A stretch of 33,216 nucleotides of DNA from Candidatus Kryptoniota bacterium (GTDB taxonomy: Bacteria > Bacteroidota > Ignavibacteria > Kryptoniales > JAKASW01), in assembly GCA_036567965.1 (NCBI GenBank), contig DATCTN010000023.1, positions 1-33,216 of the forward strand, written 5' to 3'. This document shows positions 23,686 to 33,216 of the stretch, in pieces. Position numbers and translations under genes: made by a program. Position 1 is the stretch's first letter; every line of letters begins with the position of its first letter. The notes below the pieces were generated by a model, which saw only the letters and a program-made list of their open reading frames with translations, searched no databases and was not told where the DNA came from.

Positions 23686-26148
23686 ATGAAAAGGGAATTC
23701 ATAGCACATCTTCGTAAGACTGGCGAGCCGCAATATCTTTGGACACACCTTGAAGAAGCGTCAAAGCTTGCAGGGCAATTTGCTGACAAGATTGGCTTGA
23801 AGGAATGCGGTGAACTGATTGGACTGCTTCACGATTTGGGTAAAGCCAGCCAAGAGTTCCAAAACTATATTCTCTCCGCAGAAGGGAAGATTGATCCAGA
23901 TGCTGATGAATATGTTGATGCAAAAGCGCAGAAAGGAAAAGTAGATCACTCCAGTGCGGGCGCGCAAGTTATACACAAAAGGTTGTCGACCATGGGAAAA
24001 GAAGGAGCAATTGTCGGAGAATTCCTCTCTTTGTGCATCGCATCCCACCATTCAGGCATGATCGATTGTCTCGCGCCAGATGGCTCAAACAACTACGAAC
24101 GGCGGATGAGAAAGCCAGAAGAGAAAACACATGGCGAAAAGGCTTATTCGAATTTGGATGATGCTGAGCGTGAAAAAGTAGAGAAGTTCTTTTCGGATAA
24201 CCTTATTGAACAACTCTCAGCTAAGTTGCAGTCTCTCAAGGAAGAAAACGATTCCAAACAAAGTTTGATATTCAAGTTCGGCCTTTTAGCGAGATTTCTG
24301 TTTAGTTGTCTAATCGACGCAGACAGACTCAGTACCGCTGATTTTGAATTTCCGAGAAATGATAAGATTAGAAACCAGGGCGAGTATGTTGCATGGGAGG
24401 CATTGATTGAACGATTTAACGCCAAGAAGTTTGATAACAAAAACAGGGTTGACGTTTTGCGCGATGCAGTTTCCCGTGAATGCCTAGAATTCTCCAAGAG
24501 ACCGAAAGGGCTATATCAATTAACTGTTCCAACGGGCGGAGGTAAGACCTTTGCGAGCTTGCGGTTTGCTTTGAACCATGCTGAGTTACACAAGATGGAT
24601 CGGATCATATACATCATTCCATACACATCAATCATCGACCAAAACGCCGACGAGGTCAGAAAGATTTTGGAAGAGAAAGATGATAATGGGAAGTATTTGG
24701 ATCGGGTTGTCCTAGAGCACCATTCCAACTTGACTCCAGACGAAGAAACGCGCCGACAGAATCTTCTTTCCGAAAATTGGGATGCACCGATTGTCTTCAC
24801 AACAAGCGTTCAGTTTCTCGAAGCGTTGTTCGCGTCTGGTACGAGAAGCGCTCGAAGGATGCACCAGCTTGCAAACGCCGTAATAATCTTCGATGAGGTA
24901 CAGACCCTTCCAGTTCGGTTTGTGCATATGTTTAACGTTGCCATTCGTTTCTTGGTTAAGGGATGTGGGTCAACCGTTTTACTATGCACCGCCACTCAAC
25001 CATTATTGGACAAAATTGAGATTAAAGAACGAGCCCTTCAACTTTCAAAAGACCAGCAAATAATTCAGAATGTGGAATCTCTATTTCAAAATTTAAAACG
25101 CGTCGAAGTTTATGACCAGCGAAAGGCTGCGGGGTGGTCCGAAAGCGAAATAATAAGTCTCGCGCAACAAGAGACTCAAAAGAACGGCAGCGTCCTTATT
25201 GTCGTCAACACAAAAACATCGGCGAAAAATCTCTATCAGCAATTCAAGAGCGCGAACATAAAAGACATTTTTCACTTAAGCACCGACATGTGTCCTGAGC
25301 ATCGGTTGAATGTGCTGAACAATATCAAGGAACGATTAAAGAACAATCAGGCGACGATTTGTGTCAGCACCCAATTGATAGAAGCTGGTGTAGATATAGA
25401 CTTTGGATCAGTTATTAGATACTTAGCTGGACTTGATTCCATCGCACAGTCAGCGGGACGCTGCAACAGGCATGGCTTAAGAACAAAATACGGAAATGTA
25501 TTCATTATAAATCCACAAGACGAGAATCTCAACCGCCTAGAAGAAATCAGAATTGCTGCTGAAGACGCCCAACGAGTGTTAGGCGAATTTAAAGAATCAC
25601 CTGAGCGATTTAAGAATGATATTCTGTCGCCGGCGGCAATGGAGCAATACTATAAATATTATTTCTTTGACCGCAGAGACAAAATGAATTATCCAGTACC
25701 AAGTAAGTCGCCAGTCGGAAGAGAAGACAATCTCTTTGATTTGCTTTCGACCAATCCAAAATCCGTTCAGGAAAATCAACGAACTCACGACACTCCGTTG
25801 ACCATTTCGTTGTGGCAATCATTTCAGACAGCATCAAAGGCATTCCGAGCAATTGATTCGCCAACAATGGGAGTCATCGTCCCTTATGGAGAAGAAGGCA
25901 AACAGATAATAAATGAACTATGCTCAACGTCTGAAGTTGACAAGGAGTACAAACTCTTGAAGAGAGCCCAAAGATTTTCTGTGAATGTTTATGAAAATAT
26001 TTTTAGTAATCTCACTAAAGATGGAATCATTAAAGAGGCTCAAGCTGGCATAGGAATTTTCTATTTGGATTATCAGTACTACAGCAGCGAATTCGGTTTA
26101 AGCAGCCAAATTGTAAATGAAATGGAAACGTACATAGTGGGAAGGTGA
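23686..26148 (+). CDS. cas3: CRISPR-associated nuclease-helicase Cas3 (type I-C)
   Basis: 820 residues, AAGGTG 7-12 nt before the ATG. Cas3 is recruited to Cascade-bound DNA, nicks the displaced strand and degrades it while unwinding. The N-terminal HD domain shows H21 (WTHLEEA), LLHDLGK with H49-D50, and ASHHSG. The SF2 helicase part has Walker A VPTGGGKT (about 280-287), DEVQ at about 403 (IIFDEVQTLP), LLCTATQP, and motif V/VI in STQLIEAGVDIDFGSVIR and AQSAGRCNRHG. HD and helicase are fused in the usual order. It is first in the operon, followed after 3 nt by cas5. Base composition is visibly A+T-richer than radC and guaA. Confidence 0.97.
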   Translation: MKREFIAHLRKTGEPQYLWTHLEEASKLAGQFADKIGLKECGELIGLLHDLGKASQEFQNYILSAEGKIDPDADEYVDAKAQKGKVDHSSAGAQVIHKRLSTMGKEGAIVGEFLSLCIASHHSGMIDCLAPDGSNNYERRMRKPEEKTHGEKAYSNLDDAEREKVEKFFSDNLIEQLSAKLQSLKEENDSKQSLIFKFGLLARFLFSCLIDADRLSTADFEFPRNDKIRNQGEYVAWEALIERFNAKKFDNKNRVDVLRDAVSRECLEFSKRPKGLYQLTVPTGGGKTFASLRFALNHAELHKMDRIIYIIPYTSIIDQNADEVRKILEEKDDNGKYLDRVVLEHHSNLTPDEETRRQNLLSENWDAPIVFTTSVQFLEALFASGTRSARRMHQLANAVIIFDEVQTLPVRFVHMFNVAIRFLVKGCGSTVLLCTATQPLLDKIEIKERALQLSKDQQIIQNVESLFQNLKRVEVYDQRKAAGWSESEIISLAQQETQKNGSVLIVVNTKTSAKNLYQQFKSANIKDIFHLSTDMCPEHRLNVLNNIKERLKNNQATICVSTQLIEAGVDIDFGSVIRYLAGLDSIAQSAGRCNRHGLRTKYGNVFIINPQDENLNRLEEIRIAAEDAQRVLGEFKESPERFKNDILSPAAMEQYYKYYFFDRRDKMNYPVPSKSPVGREDNLFDLLSTNPKSVQENQRTHDTPLTISLWQSFQTASKAFRAIDSPTMGVIVPYGEEGKQIINELCSTSEVDKEYKLLKRAQRFSVNVYENIFSNLTKDGIIKEAQAGIGIFYLDYQYYSSEFGLSSQIVNEMETYIVGR

Positions 26149-26151
26149 ATC

Positions 26152-26862
26152 ATGGAAAACAAAGTCGGATTTAAAGTTTATGGCAAATACGCTCTCTTCA
26201 CTGATCCACTGACAAAGATCGGTGGAGAGAAATGCTCATATCAGATCCCAACTTACGAAGCATTGAAAGGGATTATTAGTTCGGTCTATTGGAAGCCGAC
26301 GATCATCTGGATTATTGACAGAGCGCGAGTGATGAATCGGATCAAAACGCAGACCCGAAACGCCAAGCCAATCAAATATAGTGGTGGGAACGACCTTTCT
26401 ATTTATACATATCTTGCCGATGTCGAATACCAGGTGCAGGCGCACTTCGAATGGAACATGCATCGTGAGGATATGGCAAACGATAGAAATGAAAACAAAC
26501 ATTACTTCATCGCCAAACGTATGATAGAACGCGGTGGACGGCGTGACGTCTTTCTTGGCACGAGAGAATGTCAGGGCTATGTCGAGGTTTGCAAATTCGG
26601 AGAAGGACAAAGCTTCTATGATAAATATGGTGAGCTTTCGTTCGACTTGATGTTCCACGGATTTGATTATCCCGACGAATTGGGAAAGGATGAATACTAT
26701 TCCCGTTTTTGGCGGCCGAAGATGAAAGATGGAATCATTGAGTTCATCAGACCCGAAAAGTGCACTATCCGTAAGTTTGTTAGACCGATGACAGCGCACC
26801 CTCCACAGTCGATTGGTTTTGAGGAAGAAGGTTTGTTAGAAGGTTACGAGGAAAGGAGCTGA
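26152..26862 (+). CDS. cas5c: Cas5c/Cas5d: crRNA-processing and Cascade subunit
   Basis: 236 residues, strong GGAAGG site 8-13 nt before the ATG. In type I-C systems Cas5 replaces Cas6: it cuts pre-crRNA at the base of the repeat hairpin and stays on the 5' handle. The start VGFKVYGKYALFTDPLTKIG is diagnostic for the Cas5d RAMP fold. The residues reported as catalytic in the Bacillus halodurans enzyme (Y46, K116, H117) fall at the same numbers here: SSVYWKP with Y46, and ENKHYF with K116-H117. Processing activity is therefore expected, and no cas6 is present in the locus. It is 3 nt downstream of cas3 and 3 nt upstream of cas8c. Confidence 0.96.
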   Translation: MENKVGFKVYGKYALFTDPLTKIGGEKCSYQIPTYEALKGIISSVYWKPTIIWIIDRARVMNRIKTQTRNAKPIKYSGGNDLSIYTYLADVEYQVQAHFEWNMHREDMANDRNENKHYFIAKRMIERGGRRDVFLGTRECQGYVEVCKFGEGQSFYDKYGELSFDLMFHGFDYPDELGKDEYYSRFWRPKMKDGIIEFIRPEKCTIRKFVRPMTAHPPQSIGFEEEGLLEGYEERS

Positions 26863-26865
26863 GCG

Positions 26866-28839
26866 ATGGCTTGGATACAAAAGCTTTATGAGACATACGA
26901 GGCATGTTCCTCAATGGTAGGTTATTCTGGTGAAGAGGGAAAAAGACCATTGCTTCCAATTTGTCACATCACCGCGCAAGCGAATATTGAGGTGACGCTT
27001 GGTAGGAATGGCGACTTCTTGAGAGCATCGGTCATTCCCGATCCCCATGAAGCAACGACCATAATTCCATGCACAGAAGAATCAGCGAGCAGGGCAGGGA
27101 AAAAACCCGAATGTCATCCACTTTGTGACAATCTGCAATATGTGGCTGGTGATTTCACGAAATATGGCGGGGTGGTTACTTCGGGGTTCGCAAAAGATCC
27201 TGAGGAGCCATACCGTGACTATGTCAAGATTTTGAGTGACTGGTGTTCATCGAAATTTGGTCACCAAAAGGCGAAAGCGATTTTGAATTACGTCAAGAAG
27301 AAAAGATTGATCCATGACTTAGTGAACCACAAAATCCTCTTTCTTGGAAGCAATAAGAAATTCTTGCATAAAAAAGAACGAAAGAAGGATAAGAACCGAT
27401 CAGATATTTTCGATGTAGTCAGCGACCAGGGCGATGCGTTCGTCCGTTGGCGCGTCGAAATTCCAGGAGAACTCGAAACAAATCTCTCGAAGGATAATAC
27501 TCTCTGGCACAGTTGGACTCAATATTATTTGAGCACGAAAGAAAAGAAGCCCCTGTGTTACGTTACAGGCAACGATGCATTGTTATCGACTCAACATCCT
27601 AAATATATACGAGCAAAAGGTGATGGTGCTAAACTCATTTCTTCTAATGACACGAGTGGCTTCACTTTCAGAGGACGTTTCTTAACTGATGCACAAGCTT
27701 GCGGTGTTAGCCTTGAAGTGACACAAAAAGCACACAATGCACTGATATGGCTCGTTGGTAGGCAAGGCAAGGTTTTTTGGGTAAAAGGTGATGGTGGAAG
27801 AAAACAACCTGCGTTGACTGTGGTAGCCTGGGCAACTTCCAATCAGAAAATTCTTCAACCGACTGAGAGCGCTTTCGATATCTTTCCAGAATTTGCTGAA
27901 CTACCAAGCGATGAAGCGGTGACGGCATACACAGCGCAAGACATTGCTCTAAAATTGCGAAATAAAATACTCGGGTATAAAGTTGAAATTGGAGAGACAA
28001 AAGATGTACAGGTGATGGCTATGGATTCGGCATCGAAAGGGCGATTGGCTATAACTTATTATCGCGAACTGAAGGGTTCAGATTATTTGGAGCGAATAGA
28101 GAAATGGCACCGTGAGTGTGCTTGGATTCACAACTATGGATATAACGAGGAGAAGCATAAACAATTTTCCTTTGTCGGCGCACCAGCACCTGTCGACATC
28201 GCAGAAGCCGCTTATGGTGAAAGGGTCGATGATAAGTTGAAAAAAACCACGGTTGAACGCCTTCTTCCTTGCATCATCGATGGTCAACCGATACCGAGAG
28301 ACATCGTAGAGTCCACGGTGCGTCGAGCGTCGAATAGAGTCGCATTGGAAAATTGGCAATTCAACAAGACACTGAGCATCGCTTGTGCTCTCTATAGAAA
28401 ATTTATCGATGATAAACAAAAGGAGAACTATTCTATGGCACTCGATCCAAAGAGAAAGACGAGAGACTATCTATACGGGCGACTCTTGGCTATTGCAGAT
28501 AGTCTCGAAAATTGGGCTTTAAACAAAGCAAACGAAGATAGGCAGACTACCTCTGCTCGCCTGATGAATCGCTTTGCAGAGCGACCATTTAGCACGTGGA
28601 GAACGATTGAACTCGCGCTTTCGCCATACAAGGCACGGCTTGGCGGAAAATCGAAGAAGCGGCAAAGAATGATTGATGAAGTGAAAGACCTCTTTGAGCC
28701 GAATGATTTCACTAACGACAAGCGATTGAATGGAGAATTCCTGCTTGGATATTCATGCCAGCGGGAGTTTTTGAGAAATAACTCAGAAACGCTCAAAGAA
28801 AAAGAAGAAGTGAACGAAGAAAATTCAAGAAATAATTAA
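26866..28839 (+). CDS. cas8c: Cas8c (Csd1), large subunit of type I-C Cascade
   Basis: 657 residues with AAAGGAG about 9 nt before the ATG. Cas8c reads the PAM and opens target DNA within Cascade. The N-terminus MAWIQKLYETYEACSSMVGY and the segment LLPICHITAQANIEVTL are standard Csd1. PHEATTIIPCTEESASRAGK, HPLCDNLQYVAGDF, FRGRFLTDAQACGVSLEVTQ and LIWLVGRQG are also family blocks. The C-terminal part contains its own start for Cas11c (28435). It is the marker gene for subtype I-C. The stop lies 12 nt before cas7. Confidence 0.96.
   Translation: MAWIQKLYETYEACSSMVGYSGEEGKRPLLPICHITAQANIEVTLGRNGDFLRASVIPDPHEATTIIPCTEESASRAGKKPECHPLCDNLQYVAGDFTKYGGVVTSGFAKDPEEPYRDYVKILSDWCSSKFGHQKAKAILNYVKKKRLIHDLVNHKILFLGSNKKFLHKKERKKDKNRSDIFDVVSDQGDAFVRWRVEIPGELETNLSKDNTLWHSWTQYYLSTKEKKPLCYVTGNDALLSTQHPKYIRAKGDGAKLISSNDTSGFTFRGRFLTDAQACGVSLEVTQKAHNALIWLVGRQGKVFWVKGDGGRKQPALTVVAWATSNQKILQPTESAFDIFPEFAELPSDEAVTAYTAQDIALKLRNKILGYKVEIGETKDVQVMAMDSASKGRLAITYYRELKGSDYLERIEKWHRECAWIHNYGYNEEKHKQFSFVGAPAPVDIAEAAYGERVDDKLKKTTVERLLPCIIDGQPIPRDIVESTVRRASNRVALENWQFNKTLSIACALYRKFIDDKQKENYSMALDPKRKTRDYLYGRLLAIADSLENWALNKANEDRQTTSARLMNRFAERPFSTWRTIELALSPYKARLGGKSKKRQRMIDEVKDLFEPNDFTNDKRLNGEFLLGYSCQREFLRNNSETLKEKEEVNEENSRNN
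28435..28839 (+). CDS. cas11c: Cas11c, internal in-frame product of cas8c
   Basis: ATG 28435 lies in frame with cas8c (codon 524) and is preceded by AAAAGGAG at 28418-28425, nine nt upstream, a better Shine-Dalgarno than many true starts in this window. It would give a 134-residue helical protein (MALDPKRKTRDYLYGRLLAI ... NSRNN). Internal translation of a Cas11-like small subunit from the 3' part of cas8c is established for type I-C systems, where it lines the belly of Cascade. The signal is seen in the sequence; translation here is inferred. Confidence 0.72.
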   Translation: MALDPKRKTRDYLYGRLLAIADSLENWALNKANEDRQTTSARLMNRFAERPFSTWRTIELALSPYKARLGGKSKKRQRMIDEVKDLFEPNDFTNDKRLNGEFLLGYSCQREFLRNNSETLKEKEEVNEENSRNN

Positions 28840-28851
28840 ACAAGGAGAGGG

Positions 28852-29754
28852 ATGATTAAAATGGACGCATTAAAAAACAAAATCGATTTCGCCGTCATTA
28901 TCAGCGTGAACAATGCAAACCCTAATGGAGATCCGCTAAATGGAAATCGCCCACGTGTAAATTATGATGGGCTTGGCGAGCTTTCCGATGTCTGTATTAA
29001 AAGAAAAATCCGAAACCGCTTGATGCAGGAGGGGCATTCAATCTTTGTCCAATCAGATGATAACAAAGTGGATAATTATCCGAGCCTTCGGGCAAGAGCA
29101 GATGGCGAGCTCAAGAAAGACGATTGGAAGGACGAGAAGAAATTCCGAGATGCCGTTTGCAAGAAATGGTTAGACGTGCGAGCATTCGGTCAAGTATTTG
29201 CATATAAAGGCGACTCAGAAGGTGAGGGAGTATCTGTGGGAATTCGCGGCCCAGTCTCTGTTCATCCAGCTTTTTCAATTTCTTCTGTCAATGATCGTGT
29301 TTCAAGCACGCAAATTACGAAGAGTGTAAGCGGTGAAGGAGAAGGGAAGAAGAAAGCATCGGACACAATGGGCATGAAGCATCGTGTTGACCATGGCGTC
29401 TATGTTTTCTATGGAAGCATGAATCCACAGCTTGCTGCGCCTCCTCGCGGGACAGGGTTTAGTGATGAAGACGCTGAAGCGATCAAGAAAGTGTTGAAGA
29501 CGCTTTTTAGAAATGATGAGTCCTCGGCCCGGCCTTCTGGTACGATGGAAGTTCACAAGGTCTATTGGTGGAAACACAATTCGAACAATGGTCAGTACTC
29601 ATCTGCTAAAGTGCATCGGTCTGTTTCGAAGAGGATCGGAGTCAAGGAGCGCATCACAGAACCGAAGAGTATTGACGATTATTCGATTCCTGAAAAATCC
29701 GAGATTGAAAAAGAACTTCCCGGCTTAAAATGTGAGGTTGTTGATGGTGAATAG
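28852..29754 (+). CDS. cas7c: Cas7c (Csd2), Cascade backbone subunit
   Basis: 300 residues. Cas7 copies polymerise along the crRNA spacer. The N-terminus DFAVIISVNNANPNGDPLNG and RPRVNYDGLGELSDVCIKRK is the standard Csd2/Csh2 beginning; VSVGIRGPVSVHPAF and GMKHRVDHGVYVFYGSMNPQ are further family blocks. AAGGAG lies at 28842-28847; ATG 28852 or ATG 28861 (three codons later) could be used, the latter giving a 13-nt spacing. It follows cas8c in the usual order. Confidence 0.96.
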   Translation: MIKMDALKNKIDFAVIISVNNANPNGDPLNGNRPRVNYDGLGELSDVCIKRKIRNRLMQEGHSIFVQSDDNKVDNYPSLRARADGELKKDDWKDEKKFRDAVCKKWLDVRAFGQVFAYKGDSEGEGVSVGIRGPVSVHPAFSISSVNDRVSSTQITKSVSGEGEGKKKASDTMGMKHRVDHGVYVFYGSMNPQLAAPPRGTGFSDEDAEAIKKVLKTLFRNDESSARPSGTMEVHKVYWWKHNSNNGQYSSAKVHRSVSKRIGVKERITEPKSIDDYSIPEKSEIEKELPGLKCEVVDGE

Positions 29755-29766
29755 GAACAATCAAGA

Positions 29767-30417
29767 GTGATTGTTCTACCGAATCCAATTATGTACACCG
29801 AAGATGACTTCTTTCAGATAAGCGCGCTGCAGCATTATGTCTATTGTCCGCGACAATGTGCGTTGATACACGTCGAAGATGTGTGGCAAGAGAACGTCTT
29901 CACCGTTCGCGGCGATATCTTACACGAGAAAGTCGATACCGATACCTACGAATCCCGTGGGACATTAAAGACGGTGCGCGGACTCAAGATTCATTCGTTT
30001 AGACTTGGGATTTCAGGAAGATGCGATGTGGTGGAGTTTCGGAGAGCAAGTGATGGTGCCGATGAGCCGATGCCCGTCGAGTTCAAATCTGGCGAACCCA
30101 AAGACGACATAAGCGATAAAGTTCAGCTCTGTGCGCAGGCTCTATGCTTGGAAGAGATGCTGAACTCTTCAGTCAAGCGCGGGTCATTCTTCTATGCGAA
30201 AATCCGCCGCCGCGTGCAGGTGGAGATTGATGAGCATTTGCGAAAACAAACTGAGGAGGTTATTGCAAACGTTCGCGAGCTGATTGCAAACAAGCGGACT
30301 CCGGCAGCAGATTTCTCGGCAAAGTGCCGGAATTGCTCGTTGGAGGCGGTTTGTATGCCGAAGGCAAGGAACAATAGAAAGCTGAAACGCTACATGGAGA
30401 TGCTATACCTGCCATGA
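29767..30417 (+). CDS. cas4: Cas4 (RecB-like 4Fe-4S exonuclease)
   Basis: 216 residues from GTG 29767 (AGGA 10 nt upstream); family comparison favours ATG 29791, because MYTEDDFFQISALQHYVYCP is where I-C Cas4 proteins start. Cas4 trims prespacers and helps choose PAM-proper ends with Cas1-Cas2. Iron-sulfur cysteines are visible: C27 (and C31) in YCPRQC, and C187, C190, C196 in CRNCSLEAVC. The RecB nuclease motifs are CDVVEF, PVEFKSGEPK and QLCAQALCLEEM. The stop overlaps the cas1 start as ATGA. Confidence 0.95.
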   Translation: MIVLPNPIMYTEDDFFQISALQHYVYCPRQCALIHVEDVWQENVFTVRGDILHEKVDTDTYESRGTLKTVRGLKIHSFRLGISGRCDVVEFRRASDGADEPMPVEFKSGEPKDDISDKVQLCAQALCLEEMLNSSVKRGSFFYAKIRRRVQVEIDEHLRKQTEEVIANVRELIANKRTPAADFSAKCRNCSLEAVCMPKARNNRKLKRYMEMLYLP

Positions 30418-31487
30418 AAAAGCACTTAAATACACTTTACATTACTTCCGACGATGCCTATGTACACAAGGAGCGAGAAACGTTCGTTGTCGAAGTTGAC
30501 AATAAGAAGGTATTTCAGGCACCCGTTCATTCGATTGAGAATATCGTTTGCTTCGGCTTCAAGTCTCTTTCTCCTCCGCTCATGGCATTCTGCGCGGAGA
30601 ACAATGTCGGCATCAGTTATTTGTCGGAGAATGGAAGGTTCCTCGCCCGCGTAACCGGACCTCAGCAAGGAAACGTCCTTCTTCGCAAAGCTCAATACGC
30701 GATGTCAGACAGCGAGCCACAATCATTATCTGTCGCGCGACCGATCATTGCAGCGAAGGTGGCAAACTACAGGAATCTTTTACTCCGTCACCAAAGAAAT
30801 CGTCCGCCTGTCGGAGATCCTGTAAACGGGGAAGATTCAGAGGAACCGGAATCCGAAGAAGAACCCTCTAAAGCTGTGGAATCCGTCGCAGCGGCGATGG
30901 GCGGTAGGTTAGAGGGCATCCGGAAGGCAGAAACTCTTGATGAGCTCCGCGGCTTAGAAGGCGAATGTGCTGCGATGTATTTTGGAGTTTTGTCGGCATT
31001 GATAAAGGTGAAAGATTTTGAATTTACTTCCCGGTCGAAGCGACCGCCACTCGATCCCGCGAACGCACTGCTCTCGTTTCTGTATGCAATCCTGGTAAAT
31101 GACGTTCGTTCTGCTTTGGAAACTACCGGACTCGATCCGCAGGTCGGGTTTCTTCATCAGTTAAGATCGGGAAGACCGAGTTTGGCTCTCGACATTATGG
31201 AAGAATTCCGTGCGTATCTCGGAGATCGCATTATGCTGAATCTGATTAATCTGAAACAAGTATCGAAGGAGGATTTTGAGATCCGAGAATCTGGAGAGGT
31301 GAGAATGTCGGACGAAGCGAGGAAGACTGTGCTTGCCGCATACCAAAAAAGGAAGCAGGAAGAGATTACGCATCCGTTTCTCGGGGAGAAGATGACCATT
31401 GGACTTTTGCCGCACATTCAAGCACAGTTGTTGGCGAGATATGTCCGAGGCGATATGCAGGAGTATCCGCCATTTTATGTCAAGTAG
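30414..31487 (+). CDS. cas1: Cas1 (type I-C integrase)
   Basis: 357 residues; coupled to cas4 by a 4-nt overlap. Cas1 joins with Cas2 to insert spacers at the leader end. The N-terminal beta domain begins HLNTLYITSDDAYVHKERET. The metal ligands are in LRGLEGECAAMYF (E182), FLHQLRSGRPSLALD (H248) and DIMEEFR (D260, E263-E264). Between the two domains there is an acidic stretch at about 135-152 (DPVNGEDSEEPESEEEPSK), which makes it roughly 14 residues longer than the I-C Cas1 proteins I remember (about 343). Confidence 0.96.
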   Translation: MKKHLNTLYITSDDAYVHKERETFVVEVDNKKVFQAPVHSIENIVCFGFKSLSPPLMAFCAENNVGISYLSENGRFLARVTGPQQGNVLLRKAQYAMSDSEPQSLSVARPIIAAKVANYRNLLLRHQRNRPPVGDPVNGEDSEEPESEEEPSKAVESVAAAMGGRLEGIRKAETLDELRGLEGECAAMYFGVLSALIKVKDFEFTSRSKRPPLDPANALLSFLYAILVNDVRSALETTGLDPQVGFLHQLRSGRPSLALDIMEEFRAYLGDRIMLNLINLKQVSKEDFEIRESGEVRMSDEARKTVLAAYQKRKQEEITHPFLGEKMTIGLLPHIQAQLLARYVRGDMQEYPPFYVK

Positions 31488-31550
31488 AGAATTGTGAGAT
31501 GGATATTCTAGTCAGTCCGTTGCTCTGATGAAAACAAGGATAACAGTCAT

Positions 31551-31841
31551 ATGATGGTACTTGTAAGTTACGACGTTTCGACGATGACAGCTGCGGGAGT
31601 CAAGCGGCTTCGGAAGATATCTGAGACATGTGTCGATTACGGAATGAGAGTTCAGAACTCAGTTTTCGAATGCAATGTCGAACCAGCGCAATGGGAGAGT
31701 CTCAGAGATCAATTGCTTTCGATGTACGAAGGAAAGAGTGATAGCTTGAGATTTTATTTCTTAGGTTCGAATTGGAAGAGGCGGGTTGAACATCATGGAA
31801 AGACAGGATTATCGGATGTAGAAGAGCCGATTATTGTTTAA
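31551..31841 (+). CDS. cas2: Cas2
   Basis: 96 residues, the normal I-C Cas2 length. Cas2 dimerises between two Cas1 dimers and holds the prespacer. The beta-alpha-beta ferredoxin fold starts MVLVSYDVSTMTAAGVKRLR with the conserved D8; RVQNSVFECNVEPAQWESLR and DSLRFYFLGSNWKRRVEHHG follow. ATG 31551 or the adjacent ATG 31554 may be used; AAGGA lies about 12 nt upstream. It is 63 nt after cas1 and directly before the leader. Confidence 0.96.
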   Translation: MMVLVSYDVSTMTAAGVKRLRKISETCVDYGMRVQNSVFECNVEPAQWESLRDQLLSMYEGKSDSLRFYFLGSNWKRRVEHHGKTGLSDVEEPIIV

Positions 31842-31980
31842 CGCTAACCGAAGCGTACATGAATGAAGACCCTTGTTTTCGTTGTGTAGACATTAAATGT
31901 TCTTTGACAAACTTGAGGTAAGCGATGGAGGGCAAATTTTCCGGGTAAAAGAGATGATTTGAGATATTTTTGGTAGTACA
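31842..31980 (+). promoter_or_regulatory. CRISPR leader
   Basis: A 139-bp A/T-rich region between the cas2 stop and the first repeat. TTGACA at 31904-31909 has no -10 at the usual distance. TATTTTTG at 31965-31972, eight nt before the repeat, fits the Bacteroidetes -7 pattern TAnnTTTG but lacks an obvious -33. It must hold the array promoter and the integration anchor, inferred from position. Confidence 0.6.

Positions 31981-33216
<1,236 letters not shown>

Overview
The window reads as a chromosomal segment of a mesophilic-looking bacterium of the FCB superphylum, most likely the Bacteroidota/Ignavibacteria/Chlorobi neighbourhood. Two exported proteins end in the 'QNYPNPFN...GVYFCR' C-terminal domain used by the type IX secretion system. 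Elongation factor P carries a PGN tip instead of PGK, which I recall from Chlorobi and Bacteroidetes EF-P. The assignment is inference from protein features; there is no rRNA in the window.

Layout. 1-139: right end of an IS3-family insertion sequence. 140-2592: two exported beta-propeller-like proteins, the first probably missing its start codon. 2816-3385: GNAT acetyltransferase. 3393-5979 (minus): a small exported protein and a T9SS-anchored 5'-nucleotidase/metallophosphoesterase. 6218-12867 (minus): a tightly packed eight-gene run (ABC permease, ABC ATPase, a 45-residue membrane peptide, DUF3108 protein, SDR, CPBP-family membrane protein, PAP2 membrane phosphatase/transferase, second SDR) that looks like an envelope-lipid operon. 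13065-15713: efp-accB-accC. 15900-19390: gcvH, a possible 47-residue ORF, gcvPA, guaA. 19601-23195: TPR protein, TPR plus periplasmic-binding protein, RadC-family protein. 23686 to the right edge: a complete type I-C CRISPR-Cas locus, cas3-cas5-cas8c-cas7-cas4-cas1-cas2, followed by an array of 19 identical 32-bp repeats that runs off the window.

How the parts work together. The CRISPR locus has everything a type I-C system needs. Cas5 keeps the Tyr/Lys/His residues of the pre-crRNA nuclease, so the lack of cas6 is expected. An internal in-frame start with a strong Shine-Dalgarno inside cas8c supplies Cas11c. Cas4-Cas1-Cas2 provide adaptation. A sigma70-like promoter (TTGACT-17-TATATT) lies about 275 bp upstream of cas3. 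The repeat hairpin predicts transcription left to right, with a leader at about 31842-31980. The cas genes are visibly more A+T-rich than the core genes to their left, which suggests separate ancestry. The system itself is canonical, not new.

The less explained material is the minus-strand lipid/envelope operon with its embedded membrane micropeptide, the ORF that exactly bridges gcvH and gcvPA with 1-nt overlaps at both ends, and three decayed intergenic palindromic repeats (two flanking accC, one after guaA).
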